Shown here piece after piece: positions 36,122-46,589 of a stretch of 64,000 bases of DNA. Both the position numbers and the translations under genes were made by a program. Source of the stretch: Tigriopus japonicus. Lineage: Eukaryota > Arthropoda > Copepoda > Harpacticoida > Harpacticidae. Position 1 is the first letter of the stretch, and each line of letters opens with the position of its first letter. The stretch covers positions 4,537,220 through 4,601,219 of the forward strand of contig CM021316.1 in the NCBI GenBank assembly GCA_010645155.1. Direction: 5' to 3'. The notes beneath the pieces are model-generated. The model was not told the origin of the DNA and ran no database searches. It saw only the letters and a program-made list of their open reading frames with translations.

Positions 36122-36908
36122 AGGGCATCCCAGGCCAATCACTAATTGGCCTGTGCGTTCTAGTCAAAAGTCAATAAATGTCTGTGATAATGAACTAGTC
36201 ATGATCAGGCCCACCAGATAGTTGTAAATTACATTTTACAATGTAATTACCAAAATCTGCGATTTTTGCCCAAAATTACATAAATGGGGAAAATTTTACA
36301 TAAATGTGGTTAAATTGCCTGTTTCAATGGAACTATTATGGAAAAAAAATATGACAAAGTCAAGATAAAGAAACAAGAATAAACAGCGCATTACTTTTGT
36401 CACTAGGAATATTTAGTATATCATCAGGTCCGCTAATCGGTTGCAAATGACATTTTACAAAAATGTGCAAGTTTTGTCCAAAACTACAAAAATTGGGAAA
36501 ATTTGGAAAAAAATTGGAAAATGCCTATTCTGTTGAGAATGATCTACAAAAAGGATGTCAAAATCAAAATACAAATGGAGGCGATTAAATTTTTAACAAT
36601 CATGACAAAATATAATTATTTTAGCATCTGTTCGTTCCTAAGAAACAAAATTTAGATGATGCAAGTATGAAAAAGGTTAGTTTTTGAGGAAATATGTGAC
36701 GAAATTACCAAAAAATTACCAAAAAAATTACCAAAAAGCCCGATTTTGTTACATTATTTCTCAAAAAAACTACCAAAAATAATACATTTTTCAGCGAATT
36801 TTTTTACATAAATTTGGTGGCCCTGGTCATGATAGTCCAATAAATGTGCCAGGGGGCTTCACACCTTCAATCTTTTTGATTATTTCTGCGTGCATTTCAC
36901 GTTGTTTC
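36122..36908. repeat. Dispersed repeat family M, copy 1 (interrupted)
   Basis: 36125-36205 plus 36834-36908 together match 39711-39881 (GCATCCCAG(G/A)CCAATC, GGCCTGTGCGTTCTAGTC, CCAATAAATGTGCCAGGGGG, GCATTTCACGTTGTTTCA). The two parts are separated by the 620-bp element at 36206-36825. Confidence 0.8.
36206..36825. mobile_element. 620-bp hAT-like element with visible empty site
   Basis: Starts CAGGCCCACCA and ends TGGTGGCCCTG. A perfect 8-base duplication GTCATGAT flanks it (36198-36205, 36826-36833). The family M copy at 39711-39881 shows the uninterrupted target. The interior is very AT-rich, with ATTTTACATAAA and repeated TTACCAAAAAA motifs, and non-coding. A second, internal copy of the start-like motif lies at about 36422. 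Confidence 0.9.
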
Positions 36909-37000
36909 AATGACGACCATTACCCGTGACGTCACTTCAGAGCATTCAGGATCAGAATTTCTTATTGCATTGGAAGTATTAAGTTCCATGATATTCTTTC
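36909..37000. repeat. Dispersed repeat shared with 44250-44340
   Basis: ATTACCCGT(G/T)ACGTCA and TTCAGAGCATTCA(G/T)GATCAG are shared by the two places, followed by diverged similarity. No coding capacity. Confidence 0.6.
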
Positions 37001-37178
37001 AATCGTATTGTTATTTGTGTCAAAGAAAATATGATCCACGTGTGTTGTACACTATTATCAATGTTATTTAAGCATTGAATCCCTATTTTTATGTTTGCCG
37101 CCCTGAACATTTTTATTTCTGCTGCCCTGAATTTTATGCCTTCTCTCAGCACGAGGAGAGGAAGACGGTCGAACGGTC

Positions 37179-37609
37179 CATAGACGTCTATAGACTGGCC
37201 ATTGTCGTCGGTTTGTCTGCCTTGTTTTCTGCTGAAACTTGCCAGAAGTTGCGTGAAAAGTCAAATATTTCCGCAGAATATCGTGAAATACTTGCCCAAA
37301 CAAGTAAAAGATCATAGTACAAACAAAAGCGCGCCAGACATACTTTCAATGTCAAAGCCAATAAATGAGCAAATGAATGCCTGTAAGTTGAATTCTCATC
37401 TACATTGCGTATTTGTTATCGTATGGGAGAAGCAAAGCGTACACACAAGGCCGCATGCCCAAACAATTTCGTTTTTCAAAATTTTGCCTTCTACGAATAC
37501 GTTTGTTTGGGCAAGTTTAAACTAGTTGCTGATGATAAATGGCCCTTGCTGCCCACAATGAAATGTCACGACTGGCCTGCTCTAGTATCTCCACTCTAGG
37601 ACCTCTATG
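37179..37609 (-). mobile_element. hAT-like MITE, family X, copy 2
   Basis: Reverse-complement relative of 12691-13336 and 46139-46581. The terminal CATAGACGTCTATAG and the complement CCTCTATG match their ends. Flanks GAACGGTC and GGACGGTC agree at 7 of 8 positions, an aged 8-base duplication. No ORF is meaningful. Confidence 0.8.
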
Positions 37610-38185
37610 GGACGGTCGTTCTCCTTGATCAGTAAAATCAGGACCGCTGCCAACAGCGACAAGACGGTCTATTTAAAGGAAAACATAGTTTTTTGTCGTT
37701 CTATTTCCATGAATATTTTATGGGGCAATCTAGTTACACAATGACTTGGCGACTTAGAAACATACCATTTTGCAACATGAAAAAGAATTATGAACAAAGC
37801 ATCCTCATGAATGCACCAAGTGTATCTGTTGACCTTTTCTTCAATTCTTCGACAGCATACCTGATACGTCAAGTCTTGACTCAGGACTGATGAAGTGTTT
37901 CTCACTCGACCACATCAAACTTAAAAAATTTTGAAGTATAGTCATGAAATTAGAAAATTCAGCAGGCTTTCATGATGTATCAGCAAGACGAAATATCAAG
38001 CATAATATTTGATAGAAACTGGAATCGTTAGGCTTTTGTGAAATTAGAAACCGAACTTTGGCCAAATTTTGATTAAAGCTAATTTGGCCTTGATGGCAAA
38101 ACTGATCGGAGGGCTCCGGTAATGACCCTTATGGCGACGAGGATCAATCGGAAAGAAGCCCCCTGGACAAAAACAAGACGGAGCC

Positions 38186-38410
38186 TCATTGGAGGACGAA
38201 GCAACCTCATCAGAGGACTAAGCAGCCTCATTGGAGGACGAAGCAGCCTCATTGGAGGACGAAGCAGCCTCATCGGAGGACGAAGCAGCCTCGTCGGAGG
38301 ACGAAGCAGCTTCATCAGAGGACGAAGCAGCCTCATTACGGAGGACGGTGCCTCATTACGGAGGACGGAGCCTCATTACGGAGGACGGAGCCTCATTACG
38401 GAGGACAGAA
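38186..38410 (+). repeat. 21-bp and 20-bp minisatellites
   Basis: About seven units of GGAGGACGAAGCAGCCTCAT(T), then about four units of GGAGGACGGAGCCTCATTAC. They read LEDEAAS in one frame, a repeat artefact. Confidence 0.9.
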
Positions 38411-38464
38411 GCTCATCATTGAGGGGGAGTGCGGATAATATCCATGGGCAAATCTTGCCCCTCC

Positions 38465-39369
38465 TAGAGCTCTATATTAGAAAGAGTACAATCATATCCA
38501 ACGCCATCTAGTTGATTTGGGTCGCAACTGCTCGCCGTTCCCAAAACAATGCACAAGTACCCTCTAAGCTAAACAACTTTTCCAAAATATGAGAACAAGG
38601 TAGCAACTTTTGAGAAACTAAAGGGCCTAGAACCTTAATGAAGGGGTCCAAAATGACCTATTAGTGTGTTTCAAATGATTCAAAGCTGAATTACTTGTAA
38701 AATTAGGTTTAAAACCTAAAAGACCAAGAGAAACATGAATATCACACCCCTCACTCTGATCAATGCTTTTCAGAGAAAACGTTCGCAATCAGGGCTCCTA
38801 CCATAAAAATGTTTCAGTTTGAATATTGATAGAGAGGAGCATGTTGAGTTTTCCTTTCTTTACCTTTCAACCCTGAAATGTTGAGTCAAGTCCTCCTTGT
38901 TTGTTCAATGGGCTCAGTGTGGAGAGCGAGAGAGAGCAAGCGAGAGAGAGAAAGCTGGCCCGGCCCAGCAATCCTAGCAGTTCCCTTCTTAATAAGTGCC
39001 AGTGGCCAAGCTGGGCAAGCCATCTGAAGCTAGCAAGCATTTGAGTGGACTCCCCTGCTGGCCACCACCACAGATCTGTGGCCACCACCACCTACTACTG
39101 TGATCTTGCATGTAGGTGGGCAAGTTAAAATTGCAGTCAGGGGTGAAGTCAAGAGAGGAAGAAAATTCCCTGTGCTGTTTCTCGGGACCCCTTCATTAAG
39201 GTTTTAGGCCCTTTAGTTTCTCAAAAGTTGCTATCTTGGTCTCATAATTTGGAAAACTTGTTCAGCTTAGAGGGTACTTGTGCATCCTTTTGGGAACGGC
39301 GAGCAGTTGCGAGCAGAAGGAACTAGATGGCGTTGGATATGATTGTACTCTTTCTAATATAGAGCTCTA
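38465..39369. mobile_element. 905-bp hAT-like foldback element
   Basis: Terminal arms of about 187 bases are inverted and highly similar, starting TAGAGCTCTATATTAGAAAG. A perfect 8-base duplication GCCCCTCC flanks the element (38457-38464, 39370-39377). The interior includes a GA-rich tract (38925-38955) and a CCACCACCACAG / GTGGCCACCACCACC stretch (about 39062-39090). No transposase is encoded. Confidence 0.9.
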
Positions 39370-39394
39370 GCCCCTCCCTTGGCTCATCGGAGCA

Positions 39395-39620
39395 CTTCTC
39401 GTGGGACAGAAGAGCCCCTCTCTGGGACAGAAGAGCCCCTCTCGTGGAACAGAAGAGCCCCTCTCGTGGAACAGAAGAGCCCCTCTCGTGGAACAGAAGA
39501 GCCCCTCTCGTGGGACAGAAGAGCCCCTCTCGTGGGACAGAAGAGCCCCTCTCGTGGGACAGAAGAGCCCCTCTCATGGGACAGAAGAGCCCTTCTCGTG
39601 GGACGAACCAGTCCCTTTCG
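39395..39620 (+). repeat. 22-bp minisatellite
   Basis: About ten units of AGAAGAGCCCCTCTCGTGG(G/A)AC. The matching 'ERGSSVPREGLFC' peptides on the minus strand are artefacts. Confidence 0.9.
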
Positions 39621-39710
39621 TGAAATGAATAAGCTCCATTTTTTGTGTACAATACAACATTGTAAGTTATGAATTAAAAAGTTTTGCCCCAAAATTTCGG
39701 ACACCTGGTG

Positions 39711-39881
39711 CATCCCAGACCAATCGCTAAAATCGCAATTAGCGATTGGCCTGTGCGTTCTAGTCAAAATTCTTTTAATATCTGTGATAATGAACTAGTT
39801 ATGATAGTCCAATAAATGTGCCAGGGGGCTTCACAGCTTCAATCTTTTTGATTATTTCTGCGTGCATTTCACGTTGTTTCA
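39711..39881. repeat. Dispersed repeat family M, copy 2 (uninterrupted)
   Basis: Same family as 36122-36908 without the inserted element. Near its left end lies a perfect 11-base-pair hairpin, CCAATCGCTAA / TTAGCGATTGG with an 8-base loop (39720-39749). Its right end is the right junction of the nest with LINE 1. Confidence 0.75.
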
Positions 39882-39882
39882 G

Positions 39883-42560
39883 ATGTAAGTCTGGAAGAGT
39901 TGAAGAACTATTGGCAGAGGAAGATTCTTGATGGGAAGTCTATTGTAGATGTATCCGATCCTGGCCCTGGCCTTGGTTATTGCGAGGTTCAGATGTTTGG
40001 TGAAGGAGAGTTGGGTGGTGAAGGTGAAACCGACATAGTTAAAAAACTTGACGATTTCAATCGGACTATTGTTGATGTGGAAGGCGGTGGGTGGCAGACG
40101 ACCTTTATGGAAGACTATGGCCTTTGTCTTGATAGTGTTGACTTAAAGGCCGTTCTCTTGGCAATAACCGTGGAGAGCATTGATGGCATTTTGCAATTTC
40201 ACGGCTGAATCAGCCAAGAGAACCAGGTCGTCTGCATATTGCAAATACTGTAGTCTATTGTGGTTAATGGAGGGGCCTTGGTGAGTAAGAACTTCGGGCA
40301 GGTCGGAAACATAAAGGTTGAAAAGTATTGGCGATAGTGGATCCCCCTGCGGAAGGCCGATGGATGTGAAGTAGCAGGGGGATAGGTCCTCACCAGAACG
40401 AATGGAGCATTTGAGTCCTGCATAGATGTTGGACAGCAGGACGCATATGGAACGCGGAATTTCCCACCGTTGGAGTGTTAGGAATAACCGCGTTCGATCC
40501 ACCCTGTCGAATGCTTTGGAGAAATCCACAAAGCATCCGTAAACTCTCCTCTTAGTGCTGATGTTTGCGTGCACAATTTCGTAGAGGAGAGTGGCTGCCG
40601 TGGTGGTTGAGCGGCTTCTCCGGAAACCGAATTGGAACTCGGGAAGGAGATTCCTTTCCTCGGCCAATCCGGAGAAACTGGCAGCTAACAGGGTGGACAT
40701 CATCTTCAAGAAGGGGTTTTCCAAGGCGATGGTCCGATGATTGTCTGGAATGTCCTTGGGCCCCTTTTTATGGATGAAGATGATGGCTGACTCCATCCAG
40801 TCTGGTGAGAAGAAAGATGTTTGGAGGGCGTGGCTGAAAAGATCTTGGAGTGGTTGGATTTGGGTCCAGAGAAGTGCAAGTTGGAAGGGAGAAACCCCTG
40901 ATGTTGATGAGCTTTGCTCTTCATCTTTTTGAAGGCTGTGTCCATCTCGGATTCCGTGAAGGGCCGCAAAATGTGATGATGTTCTTCCAAGCAGCCCTGG
41001 ACCTCCTCCACCACTGTTTCGGATGACGATGAAAACAGTTCTTGGCAGTGGAGGAGGAATTTGCTCACCGGAATTTCAAAGTTGGCGGCGGGCTTTCTTG
41101 CACGTTTGTACAAGCCGGCCATCCTGGACGAAGCCGATGAAGAGAGCAGGTTCTACACTTGAATTCTTTGGTGGGCCGACTCGGCGCTTCTCAGAGACTT
41201 ATGTGATATGCAATTCTTGCAATGGCATATTGCTCCCAAGTCTCTGGTGATTGGCTCGTCTCGGCACTTCGCAATTTTTGGAGCATTTGACCCCTCAACT
41301 CTCGATGGTATGAGCTGAACGAAGGGGTCTTGGGTTCTCTTCTCCTCGCCTTAACTGAAGAGGACCCTTGGAATGCTTGCAAAATACCTTGGGCCACTGC
41401 AGTTGGATTGTGGTCCTTCCGGGTGTCGATGGATAACTGCAGGGCCTCAAGTTGAGCTGCGCACTCCTGCACATTGACCACACACCTCCCCTTTTGAGTC
41501 ACGCCCAGATGATGGAAGTTTCTGGGCATTTTGAAGGTGACTGATATGGGGAGGTGATCAGAAACGGCCAGTTCATGAATATAACTGGCCGGAGATGGAA
41601 GATTTTCTGATGTGAAGATATGGCCAAGTACGGAGGCGCCCTGGGAGTAGGTGTGTGTGTTGGGACTCCCGGGTCGGAGCGCAGAGTGATTCTCCATTGA
41701 CTCAGAATCTTGGCGAGCTCGGAGAATTCACTCGAGTCGGGTCGGATGTTGAAGTCTCCACCAATGATGACTTTCTCCGGATTCTTCACCTTCTGGAGGA
41801 TGGATGTGAGATCCGAGACGAGTTCGTCATAGTCCGTGGTCGGCTGATAGGAAACGCCAATGATGGTAAAGCCTTGGGCATCCACGGCTATGTGATGAGG
41901 AGAGGATGAGAGTAGGGTGGGCTCAAAGCGTTTGGTGATGTAGAGCTCCAACCCTCCGCTGGGCCTGCCACGCCCAACGGGCTTTCTGGCGTGAACCACA
42001 AAGCTCTGCTTTCCAGCAAAGCAGCTCTCGTGTTTCTCCTCGGTGACCCACGTCTCGGATAGGAAGGTGAAGGCGTGTCCTCGGATCTTGTTGAGGCACT
42101 GTCCCGCTCCAGCCACTCGCAGCATGTTCGCCCGTCCATGGCAGTTGAGGAAAAGGGCCGACACCGGTTGATTCCCTCCTCTCCGCTGTTTCCGCCGCCG
42201 CCGATGATTCCTCGCGATACCGAGTGGTTCAATCTGACTTAGAAGAGATGAGTTGATATGGGATTGTGGGGGAAAGGGAAAGGAAGATTGGGAAGAAGGC
42301 AAGGGCGTTGAAGGTTTGAGGGCTAGCAGCTCACGTCTTGATTAAGACGTGGCCGAGGGATTATTGAAAGAGGAAGGATTGGAAGGGGAAGGAGTGCACT
42401 GAAGGGAGGTTATCACATGGTCATAGGGGGCCACGGCCAATCGTGGGCGTGGCCCCACTCACGGATATCACAGCCACAGTCAAACTATTATAAACGAGAT
42501 TAAAACCATTAAATGTCACGAGAGTTAAAAAACGCGTGTCCGCCGTTCAAGGCGTCAGCT
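39883..42560 (-). pseudogene. LINE 1, 5' part (endonuclease and reverse transcriptase)
   Basis: Non-LTR retrotransposon remnant on the minus strand. 41499-42302 is an apurinic-type endonuclease (FLSETWV, IIGGDFN, and SDHLPI in the next frame). 40143-40796 is the reverse transcriptase core with FVDFSKAFDRVD, GLPQGDPLSPILFNLYVSDL and YADDLVLLADS. Several frameshifts (about 41650, 41150 and 40870) make it inactive. The reading stops at 39883 in LQLFQTY and resumes at 35211, so the element was split by later insertions. 42302-42560 may be its 5' UTR. Confidence 0.85.
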
Positions 42561-44370
42561 GACCTCCCTATGATTTAGATTTATGATTTAAGCCTCACAT
42601 TTTTGTGCAGTATTGACGAAATGGCGGTTCTGAAACAGAGCCCCCATCGATTTGAAGATTCTTTTAGAGAAAAAATTGGGTAAATTTAAATCACTGGGCC
42701 GTACAATGTTTGTCAAGTCGAAGAAAATGCCAGGGTTCAGGCACGTTGTAATCCAAAGAATATTATTGTTGTTTTTTAATTTCTTTTTCTCGCACTTATT
42801 TGAGCTTCTGCTAATCATAAGAGGAATCATCACTTTATGGAAAAACAAGATGGATTTTTTAGTTCTCTCAACGTTAACAGTTATCCCTCTCTGCTCCATC
42901 CAGAATTAAGAAGCCTCTCATGATTTGGTAACTTGAAGTGATGAAAATAAAACGTAATGACCAAAATCAAAAAAAGAACCGAATTGGAAATGTAAATTAT
43001 TGTTCTTCAATGCTTATCACTTGGCACCGGATTTGAAATTTCTTTTCTAAATATATTTTTCAATTTTCCCCCAGTTTGTACCGAAAAAACATTTGGAGTT
43101 TTTTTTGTCACATTTACGGTAAAAACATTTTTTTTCGAAGTATTTTACAAAATTTCGTGGTAATATTTGTATTTAAGCATTTTAAGGTTTTAGAAACTTG
43201 AGCAAACCTTCTGAGATGACCAAATGTATTTTAAACAGAAAATTTTTGGTCGTCTGGTTTTTGGAATCACAAGTTAACTTCTTCAAAAATGGATCAAAGT
43301 GCCTACGTTCAGCAAAATGTTGTTGTTGCCAACCGAGGTCGTCCTCGTGTCCTCCATAGTCGCACAGGAAGGTGGCCCAGCGCTTGACGTGTCACCTCTG
43401 GCCCTGGCATCAAAAAGGTGGAGGATGCCGTGTGGACTAGCCTCCACAAGTGTCATCAACAGAGGATGTTGGTTGGTTGGCTTCACCTCTACGGGTGTTG
43501 TTGGTGCACATTGCATAGACTGATCAAAAGTAAAAATGGTCAACAAAAGCAAATCCTGCTGCATTTTTAGTTGTTTGAAGCTTCATTGTTCCTTCAAATT
43601 TCTCAAAAATATTGATATGGTGCCCATTTTCGTACTTCTTGGCAATTTGGATGCATTCCTCTGAGCTGGAATGACCTTAAGATCATCCAAGAGTGTAGAA
43701 GTCTAACAAATTCTAATAGCATTTTTATTTTAGAAAAAATGGATTGGTAATAATTCCTCCTTGGGGGAATTTCAATATATGCCTTCATTTTTCTATCACT
43801 CTTTCGATTTGATTTTCAATTTTTGGGTCAATGGTTTTCAATTTAAAAAGTTTTGACTTAAAAAATATCAATTTCAAATCCGGTCTTTAACAATCACACA
43901 TCAGCTCGCAGATTGTGTAACGTGGTGACCGTTCAAGATGGGTCATTGTTAGAGCGTGCTATATTAAAAAGTAAATAATCAACGTAGATTTTAGGGAACT
44001 TACCGGTTGTCATTGAGTTTTTGATTCTTTTGCAAAGAGTCATGAAAAACTGACACGTAACAATGTTGACACGGGCTGCATAATAATAAGATTTCATTTT
44101 TAAAAATAATATAACTTTTGTCTTAATAGATGGGAAATGTGTCGCAGTGGTTTCAACTTCCATTATTGCTTTTCTTGAGATGTATTGGCGTGGTTGGCAT
44201 GAAAACGGAATATTGCGAGTTTTGAACTGCGCAACCTATCACTTTGGCCAGATGAAGATTACCCGTTACGTCATTTCAGAGCATTCATGATCAGAATTTT
44301 TATATTGCGTTGGAAGTTACATGATATTATTTCAGTCATGTTTAAAGAACTTGTTTGAAATGGACCTTCA
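42561..44370. other. No gene recognised
   Basis: AT-rich, except for a GC-richer island at 43300-43520 with open frames on both strands. Neither frame has a recognisable domain or obvious splice sites. 44250-44340 repeats 36911-36997. Confidence 0.35.
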
Positions 44371-44409
44371 ACTGGCAGTAGGGTTGGCATTTGATTTTTG
44401 GACATTTTG

Positions 44410-44645
44410 TCCACCCCTGTCCAAAAAGTGTCCCAAAATAAGAGTGTCCCAAAGTTTCCAAAAATAAGAGTGTCCAAAAGTGTCCAAAAATAAGTGTCCA
44501 AAAGTGTCCAAAAATAAGAGTGTCCAAAAGTGTCCAAAAATAAGAGTGTCCAAAAGTGTCCAAAAATAAGAGTGTCCAAAAGTGTCCAAAAATAATTGTG
44601 TCCAAAAGTGTCCAAAAATAAGAGTGTCCAAAAGTGTCCAAAAAT
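44410..44645 (+). repeat. 26-bp minisatellite, left
   Basis: About nine units of AATAAGAGTGTCCAAAAG followed by TGTCCAAA. The FGHFWTLLFLDT peptides on the minus strand are artefacts. Confidence 0.9.
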
Positions 44646-45554
44646 AATAATTCGAAAAATAATGGTTAACAATCTTAGAATAACATTCTTCAAGCTTTCT
44701 TTTTAAAAAAACCTCACTTGGCGAAATCTAAGCAAGAATAAGTCAATTCAGCATAAATAAACTTACACATAATCAGGGTGGGCATTTTTTGACATCGAGA
44801 GCATTTTGGACACCCTAGTATTTGAACTTTCCACTCTTTTCATTTGACCACCGAGCATCGTCCAAAATGTGGGAAAGAATGATCGACTGAAGGAATGAAC
44901 CAACAAACGAATGTGAGACTGGGACTACTAATAACACGCTCACACCACACTTCATGTTAAACTAGAGTATACGAGTACATTTTAAAGCTTATTGTGTCTT
45001 GATTTGTGACAAGAGAAGGTTACTTAGTATTTTGATTTGTATTCCTAAGTTTATCATTGTTGCAAGTGTTTCCCATCCAAGAGGCAAGAAGTCTTTTGAC
45101 CTGACTGTCCAAAAAATGTTAACTATAATAAAGCACACTCAAACTGATATCAGATTGCAATGTGGGTATTAAAATGCTTTTGCCAAGGAATTTAAGCAGT
45201 GTTGATTTACTATTAAAAAGACAAGACTCTTGTTTACAGATGAGGAAATAAAATGTAAATCTTGAAACATTTTAAACAGTTACACACATTTTATCGTATC
45301 ATATAAACAAAACATGCACATTGTTCTTACGTTCCACAAATGTATATAAAATATTATTGTAATCAGTGAGACAAATAACCTCATGACCGAGGATTGAAGT
45401 AATCATGGCAAAGTTTATTTCTCCAAGTAATGTTTTCATTAATAGAACTATTTTTGTTTAAGTATTTAACCATGCATTCTTTAGAATTCAATTACTTATG
45501 TAGTGTAACTGGTTTTTCGTCTGATTTGTACAACTTTCTTTTACGTTTGTTGGA

Positions 45555-45755
45555 CTTTTGGACACTTATGGACATCTTTTGGGGATTTTTGGACACCTTC
45601 TGGGGATATTTGGACACCTTCTGGGATTTTTGGACACCTTCTGGGATTTTTGGACATCCTCTGGGGATTTTTGGACACCCTCTGGGGATTTTTGGACACC
45701 CTCTGGGGATTTTTGGACACCTTTTGGGGATTTTTGGACACTTTTGGACATTAGG
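45555..45755 (+). repeat. 26-bp minisatellite, right
   Basis: About seven units of TTTTTGGACACC(T/C)TCTGGGGA, related to the reverse complement of the left array by the shared TGTCCAAA core. Confidence 0.9.
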
Positions 45756-45860
45756 GTGTCCAAAATTCTCTCGATGTCTAAAAATGCCCACCCTGACTGG
45801 CAGTCAAAGAGTGTCATATGTCGCAATATAGCAATCACTTAGAAGACACCTGCACCATCA

Positions 45861-46090
45861 AGTTTCAAAAGTTGCCAAATTCGGCCAAGAAGCTACAAAA
45901 AATTTCTTGTGGCCATTCAGCAGCCTCAAAAGTTGCCATTTGGCGGCCAATTTCCCCTCCGGCGGCCATTATTTTGTTTCCCGTGGCCATCAGGTTTCAA
46001 AAGTTGCCAATTTGGCGGCCAATTTCCCCCGGCGGCCACTATTTTTTTCTCGTGGACATAAGGTTTCAAAAGGTGCTACTTTTGGAAATT
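45861..46090 (+). repeat. About 70-bp tandem repeat
   Basis: About three and a half units starting (G)TTTCAAAAGTTGCCA(A/T)TTTGG and containing CGGCGGCCA.TATTTT. Unit starts are near 45861, 45919, 45991 and 46060. Confidence 0.75.
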
Positions 46091-46138
46091 TTGGCCGTCG
46101 CGGTGGCCACCTGGCAACGCTGCATTACCGGACCCCTC

Positions 46139-46581
46139 CATAGAGGTCTATAGAGTGGAGATGCTAGAGCAGGCCGGTCAAGAAATTTCATTGTGGGCAG
46201 CAAGGGCCGTTTATCATCAGCGACTAGTTGAAACTTGCCCAAACAAATGTATTTGTAGGAGGGAATTTTTTGAAAATCTTCTAGCTATCGGCATCTGACC
46301 TCTTGCCTGCGGTTTGCTTCTCTCAAATTATACACAGGTGCTCAATGAAGATGATAGTTTGATTCACAGGCTTTAGTTTAAGCAATTATAGGATTTGGCA
46401 TTGAAAATATGTCTTGCACACTTTCACTTGTACTATGATCTTCCACTTGGTTGGGCAAGTATTTCACGATATTCTTCGGAAAAAAAATTCTTTTCACGCA
46501 ACTTCTGGGCAACTTTGGCTAGTATCAGCTACAAACAAGACAGACAAAATGACGACAATGGCCTCTCTATACTCCTCTAAG
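46139..46581 (+). mobile_element. hAT-like MITE, family X, copy 3
   Basis: Starts CATAGAGGTCTATAGAG and ends CTCTATACTCCTCTAAG. A perfect duplication GACCCCTC flanks it (46131-46138, 46582-46589); identity extends by two bases. It is the reference copy for 12691-13336 and 37179-37609 because it lacks their extra sequence. No ORF. Confidence 0.88.
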
Positions 46582-46589
46582 GACCCCTC

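Larger units (their letters stand above)
44379..45795. mobile_element. 1,417-bp hAT-like element with minisatellite ends
   Basis: Ends TAGGGTTGGCATTT and AAAATGCCCACCCTG are inverted repeats, flanked by a perfect 8-base duplication ACTGGCAG (44371-44378, 45796-45803). Both ends carry arrays of an approximately 26-base unit around TTTTTGGACAC. An extra, better-preserved copy of the right terminus in inverted orientation (CAGGGTGGGCATTTTTTGAC) sits inside at about 44775. The central 44820-45540 is AT-rich and non-coding. Confidence 0.88.

Noticed and set aside
38079..38511. Acidic LEDEAAS-repeat ORF
   Set aside because: Reading of a 21-bp minisatellite that runs into the terminal repeat of a transposable element.
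39323..39767. Cys-rich repeat ORFs (GSSVPREGLFC)
   Set aside because: Reading of a 22-bp minisatellite; the same pattern is open in three frames.
44271..45838. Trp/Phe-rich repeat ORFs
   Set aside because: 26-bp minisatellite arrays inside the 44379-45795 element.
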